This document shows, one piece after another, positions 24,738 through 32,453 of a stretch of 64,000 bases of DNA. Below the pieces are notes generated by a model, which saw only the letters and a program-made list of their open reading frames with translations, was not told where the DNA came from and did no database searches. The first letter of the stretch is position 1, and each line of letters begins with the position of its first letter. The stretch is taken from the NCBI GenBank assembly GCA_023269235.1, contig JAHFTW010000001.1, forward strand, positions 312,729 to 376,728, in the 5' to 3' direction. Source of the stretch: Thermoplasmata archaeon. GTDB taxonomy: Archaea > Thermoplasmatota > E2 > JACPAO01 > JAHFTW01. The translations under genes and the position numbers were made by a program.

Positions 24738-25577
24738 GTGGCACAGGAGAAAACGCCGGGACCGAAGGCAAGCCCTGACGCGCCCCGCCCCGTGACCGTG
24801 CTGCGCGTAGGCCCGCCCCCCAAGGGCCGCGTGGTGAACCCGGTCATGGGCGCCGTCGGCCTTCTCCTCCTGATCGGCACAGTCGCCCTCGGCGCGGTCC
24901 TGCCCGTCGTCGAGCACCTCCCCAACCAGTTCCGCGTCAGCTACCTTCCCGTGGAAGCACCACAAGGCTCGCAGAAGGCGTACCTCACCCCCGCGGCGCG
25001 CGAAGTCTCCTTCGCGTACGAGGTGAAGACGGACGACGTGTACCAGATTCGCGTGGACCTGAACGCCGCCGACGACCTCCCGTCCACGGACCCGGACAGC
25101 TTCGTGATTTCGCTCCAGTCCCCGGACGGCAACATCGTGGACCAGAAGGTGCTTGCCAAGACGCCGCCGCCCCAGGCGCAGGACAGCGGCTCCGCCGTCG
25201 TCACCGCCTACAAGCGGGACCTCTACTACTATGACCCGCACGTCTTCAACGTCAACGCCCGCCCGGCCGACGAGGTGGTGGAGAGCGCGGACCTCGCCGT
25301 GACGGAGGAGCAGCTCTCGCACCAGCTCCAGGAGAAGCACCACCAGGCGACGAAGGGCGTCTGGCACGTCATCGTCTCCCTCGACAACGCCGGCGGCTGT
25401 CCGAAGCCTCCCTCTGGGGTCCCCAGCCAGGAGCTGCTCAACCGCATCGCGGTCTGTGAGCAGGAGACCAGCGCCGGCGACCCCAGCAAGGCGGGCACGG
25501 ACCCCGGGAACGAGTTCATCGTGGGGTCTTTTACCTCCATCTCGTTCGAAGCCGTGGCCAAGAAGCTTGGCGGATGA
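24738..25577 (+). CDS. Membrane-anchored exported protein, unknown
   Basis: 279 residues from GTG 24738. A ~35-residue Pro-rich cytoplasmic segment is followed by one membrane helix (about 37-58, MGAVGLLLLIGTVALGAVLPVV) and an external domain of ~215 residues. The latter has beta-type sequence (VSFAYEVKTDDVYQIRVDLNAADDL, SFVISLQSPDGNIV) and one cysteine pair (GGCPKPP..VCEQE). The domain resembles pre-peptidase C-terminal or other beta sandwiches but I cannot assign it. The next gene encodes another single-span exported protein 16 bp on, so the two are probably one operon and might interact. Confidence 0.68.
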   Translation: MAQEKTPGPKASPDAPRPVTVLRVGPPPKGRVVNPVMGAVGLLLLIGTVALGAVLPVVEHLPNQFRVSYLPVEAPQGSQKAYLTPAAREVSFAYEVKTDDVYQIRVDLNAADDLPSTDPDSFVISLQSPDGNIVDQKVLAKTPPPQAQDSGSAVVTAYKRDLYYYDPHVFNVNARPADEVVESADLAVTEEQLSHQLQEKHHQATKGVWHVIVSLDNAGGCPKPPSGVPSQELLNRIAVCEQETSAGDPSKAGTDPGNEFIVGSFTSISFEAVAKKLGG

Positions 25578-25593
25578 TTTTGGAAGGGACCGC

Positions 25594-26169
25594 ATGGCTG
25601 GAACTGACACCGTCGTAGGCATCGTGGGCGCCGCCCTCCTTCTCGCCGTCATGGTGGGCGTCTTCGTATACGAGTACAACAACGCGCCCGCCTCGGCGTC
25701 CCCCGACGCGCAGAAGCTCGCTGACTTCGGCTCCAAGCACCCCGCGATGGACCCGATGGGCGACGTGGACCAGGATGGCATCCTCAACTACAATGAGACC
25801 GACTTGAGCGCGCACGTCAAGCTCGACGGTAGCCTCAGCCAGACCACGAACGGCCCGCTCACCAAGGACATCGCCCTCCACGTCGAGCGCGGCATCACGT
25901 CCGTGACCGCCACCATCCACTTCACCAGCAACACCCCGAACCCGCTTCCGCCCAACCCCAACTTCCAGGTGGCGCTCCTGGACAGCTCGGGAACCACGGT
26001 CGTGGCTGGCACGACGACGTTCGGGGGCGCTGGCAGCTCCGCGGGCACGGCGACGTTCACCGTGGACGGCGCCGAGCTCGAGCCCGGAACCTACCAGGTG
26101 CGCATCACTGAGAGCAGCCCCAGCGCCGGCGGCTCCTGGACCGGCATGGCCGACCTGGCCTACGCCTGA
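25594..26169 (+). CDS. Membrane-anchored exported protein with EF-hand-like Ca2+ loop
   Basis: 191 residues from ATG 25594. One membrane helix (~7-27) is followed by an external part. Residues ~55-67 read D-V-D-Q-D-G-I-L-N-Y-N-E, a canonical 12-residue EF-hand/dockerin-type calcium loop (D1, D3, D5, G6, E12). The C-terminal ~100 residues are a beta sandwich (ITSVTATIHFTSN, FQVALLDSSGTTVV, LEPGTYQVRITESSP). It follows the 24738 gene by 16 bp. The stop is 1 bp before a run of 24 C. Confidence 0.7.
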   Translation: MAGTDTVVGIVGAALLLAVMVGVFVYEYNNAPASASPDAQKLADFGSKHPAMDPMGDVDQDGILNYNETDLSAHVKLDGSLSQTTNGPLTKDIALHVERGITSVTATIHFTSNTPNPLPPNPNFQVALLDSSGTTVVAGTTTFGGAGSSAGTATFTVDGAELEPGTYQVRITESSPSAGGSWTGMADLAYA

Positions 26170-26170
26170 G

Positions 26171-26194
26171 CCCCCCCCCCCCCCCCCCCCCCCC
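26171..26194 (+). repeat. Homopolymer run of 24 cytosines
   Basis: Twenty-four consecutive C lie directly after the TGA at 26167-26169 (one G between) and 17 bp before the Pelota stop. No other homopolymer in the window approaches this length. It could be a slippage-prone tract or a sequencing/assembly artefact (poly-G reads are a known artefact of two-colour chemistry). Confidence 0.95.
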
Positions 26195-26211
26195 TTCGTT
26201 CCGGCGGGCGA

Positions 26212-27258
26212 TTAGAGCGCGAAGCGCAGCAGCGCCGCCGCTCCGCCCAAGCCGGCGAGCCGCGTCCCCGCCTCGTGCCCGGTGCTGACGATGACGAGGC
26301 GCGCGCGCCCCTGCTCCGCCGCCTTCAGGTCGGGGTCCCACGCGCCCGAGCGCGCGACCTGGTCGGTGACAAGCAGCGTCTCGATGGCGCCCGCGGCGAT
26401 GGCGGAACGCACGGCGTCGGGGCCATAGGCGACCGGCTTCCCCCCGGCGATGCGCTCGTACGCCTCGTCCACGAGACGGGTCTCGACGGCGACGCGATGG
26501 TCGGCGGCGACGCGCTCCGCCACGCCGCGCCGGATGGCCTCCTGGAGGCCGACGCGGCCGCCCTGCGAGGTCCCCTCGGAGATCGCGCCCGCCGCGAGGG
26601 CAGGCTCGCGGGCGCGGGCGTGCTCCAGGAACTCGTCGCGCCACCAGCCGGGGCCGACGACGATGAGCGGCAGGGCGGGCGGGGCGCGGAACAGCTTGAG
26701 GCTGCGCAGGGTCTCGTCGTAGAAGCGGACCTTCGCCTCGGCGCCGCCCGCGTGGCGCTTGCCAGGGATGTTGGCGGGCAGGGCCCCAAGGATGCGCAGG
26801 CCGCGCGGCGAGAGGACGGCGAACTGCGCCTCCGCGTCGTCGAGGGCGAGGAGCAGGACCTGCGGCGCGGTGGAGCCGGCGACGGCCTCCTCGACGAGGC
26901 GGAGGTGCCAGCCCTGGAGCGGGCCGCGCTTCTGGAGCTGGACCTCCATGCCGTCGGGGCGCAGGACGAGCGTGTGGTGGCGGCCCATGTCGGTGCCGGC
27001 CTCGATGGGGCCGAGCACGCGCAGGTGGTCGTCGAAGTCGTGCCACTCCACCGACTCGGCCCGGACGCCGAGCCGCATCGGCTTCTTCTCGGCCTTCCCC
27101 TCCCGCACCTTGTCGGTCGCGGCCTCGACGGTGCGGATGGTGTCGGCGGTGACGCGGTCGTTGGGCGCGATGAGCGTGCGCAGCGTCCAGAGGTCCTCGA
27201 GCGCGTCGAGCTTGAGGGTCAGCACGCCGGCGCCGATGTCCTGGCTGACGAGCTTCAC
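26212..27258 (-). CDS. pelA: Pelota/Dom34 mRNA surveillance protein
   Basis: 348 residues from GTG 27258, the usual archaeal length. It has the three Pelota domains: an Sm-like N-domain (residues ~1-130, with LWTLRTLIAPNDRVTADTIR), a central eRF1-like domain 2 (~135-255) and domain 3 (~260-348, RLVDEAYERIAGGKPVAYG..AGAIETLLVTDQVARSG). The eRF1 GGQ motif is absent, as in all Pelota. With aEF1A/ABCE1 it rescues ribosomes stalled at mRNA ends. Its start overlaps the stop of the NFACT gene by 4 bp (GTGA), so stalled-ribosome rescue and NFACT functions are co-expressed. Confidence 0.93.
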   Translation of the reverse strand: MKLVSQDIGAGVLTLKLDALEDLWTLRTLIAPNDRVTADTIRTVEAATDKVREGKAEKKPMRLGVRAESVEWHDFDDHLRVLGPIEAGTDMGRHHTLVLRPDGMEVQLQKRGPLQGWHLRLVEEAVAGSTAPQVLLLALDDAEAQFAVLSPRGLRILGALPANIPGKRHAGGAEAKVRFYDETLRSLKLFRAPPALPLIVVGPGWWRDEFLEHARAREPALAAGAISEGTSQGGRVGLQEAIRRGVAERVAADHRVAVETRLVDEAYERIAGGKPVAYGPDAVRSAIAAGAIETLLVTDQVARSGAWDPDLKAAEQGRARLVIVSTGHEAGTRLAGLGGAAALLRFAL

Positions 27259-29336
27259 GCACCGGCCTCCGTGATCTGGACGGGGCCTGCGGGGATGACG
27301 GCAAGGGCTTCTTCGATGAGGACCCCGAAGCGCTCGGCGAACTGGGCGGCGACGTCGTTCGGGTCCACCGTGCCCGGGGTGAGCTCCAGGATGGTCGTCG
27401 TCCAAGGGCGCAACGCCTCCCGCGTGGCGCCAACCAGCTTCGCGACGGTGCGCGGCGCGTTGGCCTCCTTCGCGGCCTCTTCGAGGATGGGCTTGCCGTC
27501 CATCGTGAAGTGGACGAGGCCGACCCACCAGCGCATCGGAAGGTCCGTCTCGACGTTGCGCTTGCCGTGCACCATCCATGCGCCGCGCGGCACGAACTCG
27601 CCGCTGCGCGGGGTCTTGCTGACCTGGCTCGCATTGACCCAATAGGCGGCGGCAGGACCGAACTGACGCCATGCCCGGCTCGAGACGGCGGCGAAATGGC
27701 AGGCTGCGCGCAGGTCCTCAGGGGGGATCTCTACGGGGGCGCCGTCCACGGGGCGGACCACGATGCTGGGGGCGCCGTGGATCTCGGCGTGCACGTAGCG
27801 GTCGCCGTCGCGCAGGTACTTCTTGACGACCGCGTCGTTCTGCCCTGCGTTGCGGCCGCCCACGGCGAGGAACCCGTGCGGCGTGAGGCTCCAACGGTAC
27901 GCCTCGAACCAGAAGTGGCGGCTGACGCGCTCGACGCGCACCGGAGCGGCCCCGAACCCGTCGAGGCCTTTCGCCTCCAGCGCGGCGAGCTTCGCCTGCG
28001 CGTCGCGCAGCGCGCCGGTCGCGCCGTCGCGGCGGCTGCGGGCCTTCTTGACCGCGTCGTAGTAGGCCGTGGCGTTGTCCTGCACGGAGAGGCGGAGGTC
28101 CACCTCGACGCGGCGGCGCTTGCCGTCGTCGTCCAACTGGAGGAGAGCGGTGCCGTTGTGGGGCCGCAACTCCGGGACCTGGAGCGCCTGCGGGTTGCCG
28201 GCGGCGCGCGCGGCGTCGAGCTTGGCGGCCACCTGGGCCCACGACTGGGTGTCGCGCGCCTTGGCGAGGTCGGCGAGGAGGGCGGCGACCTGCGGGAAGC
28301 TGGCGTAGAGCGCGTCGCCGTCGGCCTGCGCCTCGTCCTCCTCGGCGCGGAACTTGGCGATGGCCTCCTCGACCTGGCGCACTTGGTAGAGGATCTTGCC
28401 CTTCGCCTCCTCGAAGCGCGGGCGGCGCGGGTCGTCCGGCTCCTCGGTGTCCTCGCCGTCGGGGCCGACGCCGCCGATGAAGAAGGAGTCCAGCGCCTCG
28501 CGGAAACTGGGCGCCTGCTCGTGGCTGAAGGCTGGCTCCGGGTAGCGCCGCAGGACGAACGGCACGGCGTCGACGAGCTCGGCCTTGCCCTCGCCGGGTT
28601 TCTTCTCGTACACGAGCGCGGGGGCGAGGTCGTTGCGGCGCACGTCGTCCCGCAGCGAAGCAACGGCCGTGAAGAGGGCGGCGCGGTCCGCGTCCGTGAG
28701 CGTGGCCGTCGTGGTGTTCTTGGCGACGCCGGCGCGCAGGCACATCTCCTCCGCCCAGAGCGGGCCGAAGCCGAGCTCGCCAGCGAGGACGCGCACGAGG
28801 TCGCGCTTGCCGGCCGCGAGGGCCGCGTCGAAGGAGGCGCGGTCGAGGGAGAACGGGTCGGGGCCGGCGGGCGGCGGCTTGTACGGCTCGCCCTTCTTGA
28901 GGCGCCGGACGCCGTGCTCCTCGCCGCGCATCGGGAGCAGGATGACGTCGTCGCCGTCGAGGAGCAGCATGTTGCCGTCGCCGAAGAGCTCGAAGACCAG
29001 GCTGCGCTTGCCGTCGCCGCGCTCGAAGTCGAGGCGGAGGAGGCGGTCGAAGGCGAGCTGCCGGACGCCGGTGACGCGGCTGTTCTCGAGCTGGACGCGC
29101 AGGGTCTGCGCGAGCATGCTGGGCTTGTCCGGGTTCTCCGGCGGGCGCCGCGTGATGGTGATGAACCGCCCCGGCTCGGCGAGCAGGTCGAGCTTGCCGG
29201 TGCCCTTGCGGCGCAGGCGCAGGAGGATGGCCTCCTTCGTCGGCTGGTACACGCGATCGACGCGCGAGCCCACCAGCAGGGGGGATAGCTCGGCGGCCAA
29301 CGCCGCCACGTCCACATTGGAGACGCCCTGCTTCAA
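27255..29336 (-). CDS. NFACT family protein (Rqc2/Tae2/RqcH homologue)
   Basis: 693 residues. The NFACT-N domain spans roughly residues 1-270 (MKQGVSNVDVAALAAELSPLLVGSRVDRVYQ), a coiled-coil region ~290-430, and the NFACT-R domain ~450-575 (HFWFEAYRWSLTPHGFLAVGGRNAGQNDAVVKKYL), with a C-terminal part to 693. In eukaryotes and bacteria these proteins bind split large subunits with peptidyl-tRNA and add C-terminal tails (CAT or alanine tails). Archaeal homologues are thought to act likewise. The 4 bp overlap with Pelota supports a shared quality-control operon. Confidence 0.93.
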   Translation of the reverse strand: MKQGVSNVDVAALAAELSPLLVGSRVDRVYQPTKEAILLRLRRKGTGKLDLLAEPGRFITITRRPPENPDKPSMLAQTLRVQLENSRVTGVRQLAFDRLLRLDFERGDGKRSLVFELFGDGNMLLLDGDDVILLPMRGEEHGVRRLKKGEPYKPPPAGPDPFSLDRASFDAALAAGKRDLVRVLAGELGFGPLWAEEMCLRAGVAKNTTTATLTDADRAALFTAVASLRDDVRRNDLAPALVYEKKPGEGKAELVDAVPFVLRRYPEPAFSHEQAPSFREALDSFFIGGVGPDGEDTEEPDDPRRPRFEEAKGKILYQVRQVEEAIAKFRAEEDEAQADGDALYASFPQVAALLADLAKARDTQSWAQVAAKLDAARAAGNPQALQVPELRPHNGTALLQLDDDGKRRRVEVDLRLSVQDNATAYYDAVKKARSRRDGATGALRDAQAKLAALEAKGLDGFGAAPVRVERVSRHFWFEAYRWSLTPHGFLAVGGRNAGQNDAVVKKYLRDGDRYVHAEIHGAPSIVVRPVDGAPVEIPPEDLRAACHFAAVSSRAWRQFGPAAAYWVNASQVSKTPRSGEFVPRGAWMVHGKRNVETDLPMRWWVGLVHFTMDGKPILEEAAKEANAPRTVAKLVGATREALRPWTTTILELTPGTVDPNDVAAQFAERFGVLIEEALAVIPAGPVQITEAGA

Positions 29337-29356
29337 CGCCGCCTCCCAGAACCCGG

Positions 29357-29365
29357 TTCTTTAAA
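29357..29365 (+). promoter_or_regulatory. TATA box for 29387 gene
   Basis: TTCTTTAAA is centred 25 nt before the GTG at 29387, in the 50 bp divergent gap with NFACT. The spacing points to a leaderless mRNA. Confidence 0.6.
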
Positions 29366-29386
29366 GGGGCCCCTCCTCGGCGCAAC

Positions 29387-30493
29387 GTGGCCGACGAGAA
29401 GAAGGACGAGTACGAGTTCTCCGCCCCGGATTTCGACGAGCACGCCTTCATCCACCGCGAGATGGTCTCCTTCCGCACCACCGTCATCCTGTTCGTGTGG
29501 GGCATCGTCGCCGCCCTCGTCAGCTGGGGCCTCTTCCTGGCCCAGCCCAAGCTCGGCTGGGTCCTCGGCCTTGGCGTCTGCGCCGTCTTCGGCTTCAGCC
29601 TCAAGTTCCTCTATCCCCGCCTGGGCGCAGACATCGCCCACTTCAAGCGTCGCGAGTGGATGGGCACCGGCTTCCTGTTCTTCTTCACCTGGCTGAGCTT
29701 CTTCATGCTCGCCATCAACCCGCCCATCACCGACATCGCCCCGCCCGAGCTGTTCCTCGACGCCATGCCGGTCCAGCAGGTCGGCAGCAACATCACGTTC
29801 GACGCCCTCGCCACCGACAACGCCCACCTAGCCGCCCACACGCTCAAGGTCGAGCGCGTCGGCACGGGGGTCGTCGCGGCTACCGTCGTGGACCTCGGCG
29901 GCGGTCACCTGCGCGCCACCGTCCCCGCCGCCCCCGCCGGGACCTACCGCGCCACCGCCACCGCCTCCGACGGCCGCAACGGCGACGCCACCCTCTCCAA
30001 CACGACCCAGGTCACGAACGCCGTCCACCTGCGCCTTCCCCCGAGCGGCGTCCTCGACGAGACCACGTTCGTCTCCGTCACCGTGGACGGCCAGCACGCC
30101 TGCACCGCCGACGACGTCAAGGTCGCCGCCGTCTGCGTCCGCTCCGTCGCCCTCAAGCCCACCGACGGCTCCGCGGCCATCCAGCTCGAGGCCAAGGACG
30201 TCGGCGTCTGGAAGGCCGAATCCACCTACAAGGGCTGGAAGGCGGGCAACAACACCTTCACCGTCGCCATCGAGTTCCAGGAACGCTTCCTCGGCCAACA
30301 GCGCGTCCCGGGCGGATCGCTCATCCTTGGCGCGGTCTCCTCCGTGCGGGTCCCCGACCCGGCCGGCACCCACGAGGTCGTCCTCACCGCCCAGCCGCCG
30401 CACCGCGCCATCCAGATCCCCGGGCCCGAGCTTGGCCTCCTCGCCGTCGCCGTCCTGGGCGCCGCCCTGCTCGCCCGCCGCTCGAAGTCCTGA
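29387..30493 (+). CDS. Membrane protein with external Ig-like domain and archaeal C-terminal sorting tail
   Basis: 368 residues from GTG 29387. Three N-terminal hydrophobic segments are seen (about residues 32-50, 55-75 and 92-110, TTVILFVWGIVAALVSWGLF and following). An external beta-rich part with repeats of Ig-like pattern follows, then the C-terminus IPGPELGLLAVAVLGAALLARRSKS-like (Pro-Gly-Pro, hydrophobic helix, basic tail). That tail resembles PGF-CTERM archaeosortase signals, although the exact PGF is not there. Function unknown. It has its own promoter and is followed 48 bp later by tRNA-Pro. Confidence 0.68.
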   Translation: MADEKKDEYEFSAPDFDEHAFIHREMVSFRTTVILFVWGIVAALVSWGLFLAQPKLGWVLGLGVCAVFGFSLKFLYPRLGADIAHFKRREWMGTGFLFFFTWLSFFMLAINPPITDIAPPELFLDAMPVQQVGSNITFDALATDNAHLAAHTLKVERVGTGVVAATVVDLGGGHLRATVPAAPAGTYRATATASDGRNGDATLSNTTQVTNAVHLRLPPSGVLDETTFVSVTVDGQHACTADDVKVAAVCVRSVALKPTDGSAAIQLEAKDVGVWKAESTYKGWKAGNNTFTVAIEFQERFLGQQRVPGGSLILGAVSSVRVPDPAGTHEVVLTAQPPHRAIQIPGPELGLLAVAVLGAALLARRSKS

Positions 30494-30516
30494 AATAGCG
30501 GCCCCAAGTCGCGCGA
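30493..30516 (+). promoter_or_regulatory. tRNA-Pro promoter (AAATA box plus AGTCGCGCGA)
   Basis: AAATA (30493-30497) and AGTCGCGCGA (30507-30516) repeat the tRNA-Phe promoter words with the same 14 nt spacing. The tRNA starts 26 bases after the motif, so a short 5' leader is expected. The AAATA overlaps the stop codon region of the previous gene. Confidence 0.6.
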
Positions 30517-30541
30517 ACGCTAGCCCGATCGGAATCGGAAC

Positions 30542-30614
30542 GGGGCTGTGGGCTAGCTTGGTATACTTGTAGGTTCGGGACCTATAGACCGCGGTTCAAA
30601 TCCGCGCAGCCCCA
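30542..30614 (+). tRNA. tRNA-Pro (anticodon CGG)
   Basis: 73 nt. The acceptor stem GGGGCTG pairs with CAGCCCC, with A as discriminator. The T-arm is CGCGG-TTCAAAT-CCGCG. The anticodon arm GTAGG-TTCGGGA-CCTAT gives anticodon CGG (proline). The D-stem contains wobble pairs and a C-C mismatch. The last 15 bases CAAATCCGCGCAGCC recur downstream in both orientations. Confidence 0.9.
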
Positions 30615-30755
30615 CTGATGGCCGCATGGCGCCTCAGGCGCCATGCGGCAGCCATGGTGGGACGGCTGCGCGGATTTGCCGCATGGGCCTTCGGCCTCGC
30701 TGGACAGAGCGCTGCTGCGCTCTGTCCACAAATCCGCGCAGCCAGTGCGCTGCCT
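30615..30755 (+). repeat. Palindromic region with tRNA-Pro 3'-end copies
   Basis: There is no gene here. The palindromes are: GCCGCATGGCGCC-TCA-GGCGCCATGCGGC (30621-30649, perfect); GGCTGCGCGGATTTG (30664-30678) paired with CAAATCCGCGCAGCC (30729-30743), the latter an exact copy of the tRNA-Pro 3' end at 30597-30611; inside it, GGACAGAGCGC-TGCT-GCGCTCTGTCC (30702-30727, perfect); and GGCC-TTC-GGCC near 30687. The RNA or a cruciform of this 140 bp could be highly structured. It lies between the tRNA and the stop of the convergent CNNM gene. Confidence 0.8.
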
Positions 30756-31817
30756 TTAGTGCAGCTTGCGCGCGACGGACCAGGTGCCCTTCGTGTGGGT
30801 GTGGCCGTGGCGGGCGGCGTCGAACTCGTCGTGGATCTCGCCGACCAATTCCTCGACCAGGTCGTCGGCGGTGAGGATGCCGATGTTGTGGCCGTGCGCG
30901 TCGGTGACGACGGCGACGCTGCGGTGCTCGCGTTGCATCTGGGTCAGGAGGGAGCTCGCCATGAGGTCGTGCGGGGCGCTCATCGTCGTGCGGAGGCTGA
31001 GCGTCACGGGAAGGCGCTCCAGCTCCTGGTCGGTGTAGTGCAGGAGGTCCTTGATGTGGACGAACCCAAGGACGTGGTCGAAGTCGCCATCGGCGACGAG
31101 GATCCGGGTGCGTTTCTCCTTCGCGGCGACGCGGGTGGCCTCCGCCAGGGTGGCGTCGCGGGGGAGGAAGTGGACCTTGGCGGCCGGCGTCATGATGGAG
31201 GAGACGGGCGTCTCGGTGAAGTCGAAGACCTCCTGGATGACCTTCTGCTCGAAGCGGTCCACCTCGCCCTGCTCGACCCCGACGCGCACCAGCATCTCGA
31301 TCTCCTCGGCGGTGATGTAGGACGCCTTGCGCGCTGGCTTGAGGCCGAAGAGGCGGACGATGCCGCGCGTCACGGCGCCCGCGGTCGCGATGACGGGCTT
31401 CATGATGGACTCGACGACGTGGAGCGGACGCGCCAGCCGGATGGCGAAGCGGAGTGGGTTCTGCACGGCGAGGGTCTTGGGGACAAGCTCGCACGCGATG
31501 AGCACGACGATGGTGACCAGGATTGTCGCGGTGAGGGTGGCCCACGACACGAGAAGCTGCTCGGCGATGTGGGTCGCGAGGCCGGCGCTCGCGATGTTGA
31601 CGATGGTGTTGCCGACGAGGACGGTGCTGAGGATGCGCTCGGGGTCGTCGAGCATCTTGTCCACGCGTTGCGCGCGCTTGTCGCCGGCCTCGGCTTTCCG
31701 GCGCACGTCGAGGCGGCGCACGCCGATGAAGGCGGTCTCGCTCATGCTGAAGAAGGCCGCCGCCGCGAAGAGGCAGAGGAGGACGGCGAGCTCCACGAGG
31801 ACGACGAGGGGAAGCAC
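30756..31817 (-). CDS. CNNM/CorB-type DUF21-CBS membrane protein
   Basis: 353 residues. The DUF21 membrane domain covers residues ~1-150 with the FSMSETAFIG motif and four hydrophobic segments. A linker and a CBS pair follow (~200-325: SSIMTPAAKVHFLPRDATLAEATRVAAKEKRTRILV..LGFVHIKDLL..GILTADDLVEELVGEIHDEFD). This is the core of the CNNM/CorB family of Mg2+/Na+-linked transporters; the C-terminal CorC-HlyC domain is absent, leaving a short His-rich tail. A magnesium role would join CorA and MgtE later in the window. Confidence 0.88.
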   Translation of the reverse strand: MLPLVVLVELAVLLCLFAAAAFFSMSETAFIGVRRLDVRRKAEAGDKRAQRVDKMLDDPERILSTVLVGNTIVNIASAGLATHIAEQLLVSWATLTATILVTIVVLIACELVPKTLAVQNPLRFAIRLARPLHVVESIMKPVIATAGAVTRGIVRLFGLKPARKASYITAEEIEMLVRVGVEQGEVDRFEQKVIQEVFDFTETPVSSIMTPAAKVHFLPRDATLAEATRVAAKEKRTRILVADGDFDHVLGFVHIKDLLHYTDQELERLPVTLSLRTTMSAPHDLMASSLLTQMQREHRSVAVVTDAHGHNIGILTADDLVEELVGEIHDEFDAARHGHTHTKGTWSVARKLH

Positions 31818-31875
31818 GGGGAGAGCGCCCAGGACGTCGTCGGCTTAAGGGTGCGCCAAGCGGCCGCCGGCGGGG

Positions 31876-32358
31876 TCAGGAGGGCGGCATGCCGACGACG
31901 GCGCGCTCGAGGACGGTCTTGAGGACGACCATGGTGTTCGTGCGCTGGATGTGCGCCAGCGACAGGGTGGTCTTGACGAGGTCGTCGAGGTCGTCGCGGT
32001 CGCGCAGGCGCACGAGGACGAGTCCGTCCCACTCGCCGGTGACGTCGTAGACGCCGAAGATGCGCGGGTCCTTCGCGATGGCCTCGTGGACCGCCCGCAC
32101 GAACCCCTTCTCGATGCGCAGGCCGATGACGGCGGTGAGGGTCCACCCGAGGCGGCCCGGGTCGGCGAGGACGGCGTAGCCGCGAATGGTGCCGTCGGAC
32201 TCCATGGCGCGCATGCGGCGGTTCACGGTGGCGAGGCTGAGACCGGTCCTTGTGGCGAGCTCGCGGTGGCTCAGGCGACCGTCGCGGGCGAGCTCGCGCA
32301 GGAGAAGCCGCGCCGCCTTGTCGAGGGGAGCTTGTGGAACGGGCGTCTCTTTGGCCAC
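31876..32358 (-). CDS. Lrp/AsnC family transcriptional regulator
   Basis: 160 residues. The N-terminal helix-turn-helix (residues ~12-60, LDKAARLLLRELARDGRLSHRELATRTGLSLATVNRRMRAME) is followed by an AsnC/RAM effector domain (~75-150: YDVTGEWDGLVLVRLRDRDDLDDLVKT..IQRTNTMVVLKT). It is divergent from a glutamine synthetase gene with 144 bp between starts, and a palindromic site lies in that gap. Regulation of glnII and itself in response to amino acids is the natural inference. Confidence 0.9.
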   Translation of the reverse strand: MAKETPVPQAPLDKAARLLLRELARDGRLSHRELATRTGLSLATVNRRMRAMESDGTIRGYAVLADPGRLGWTLTAVIGLRIEKGFVRAVHEAIAKDPRIFGVYDVTGEWDGLVLVRLRDRDDLDDLVKTTLSLAHIQRTNTMVVLKTVLERAVVGMPPS

Positions 32359-32393
32359 GAAGGACCTGATATTTTTGGAACATTTGGATTCTT

Positions 32394-32413
32394 TGGATGG
32401 AGAAACGCATCCA
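32394..32413. promoter_or_regulatory. Possible Lrp operator palindrome
   Basis: TGGATG-8-CATCCA is a perfect 6 bp inverted repeat in an AT-rich stretch between the lrp and glnII genes. Its position 36 bp upstream of the lrp start and ~45 bp upstream of the likely glnII TATA box fits an Lrp/AsnC operator controlling both. Binding is inferred only. Confidence 0.45.
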
Positions 32414-32453
32414 TTTGAAGCGACTTGACCATGATTTCAGATGCGAGTGAATC

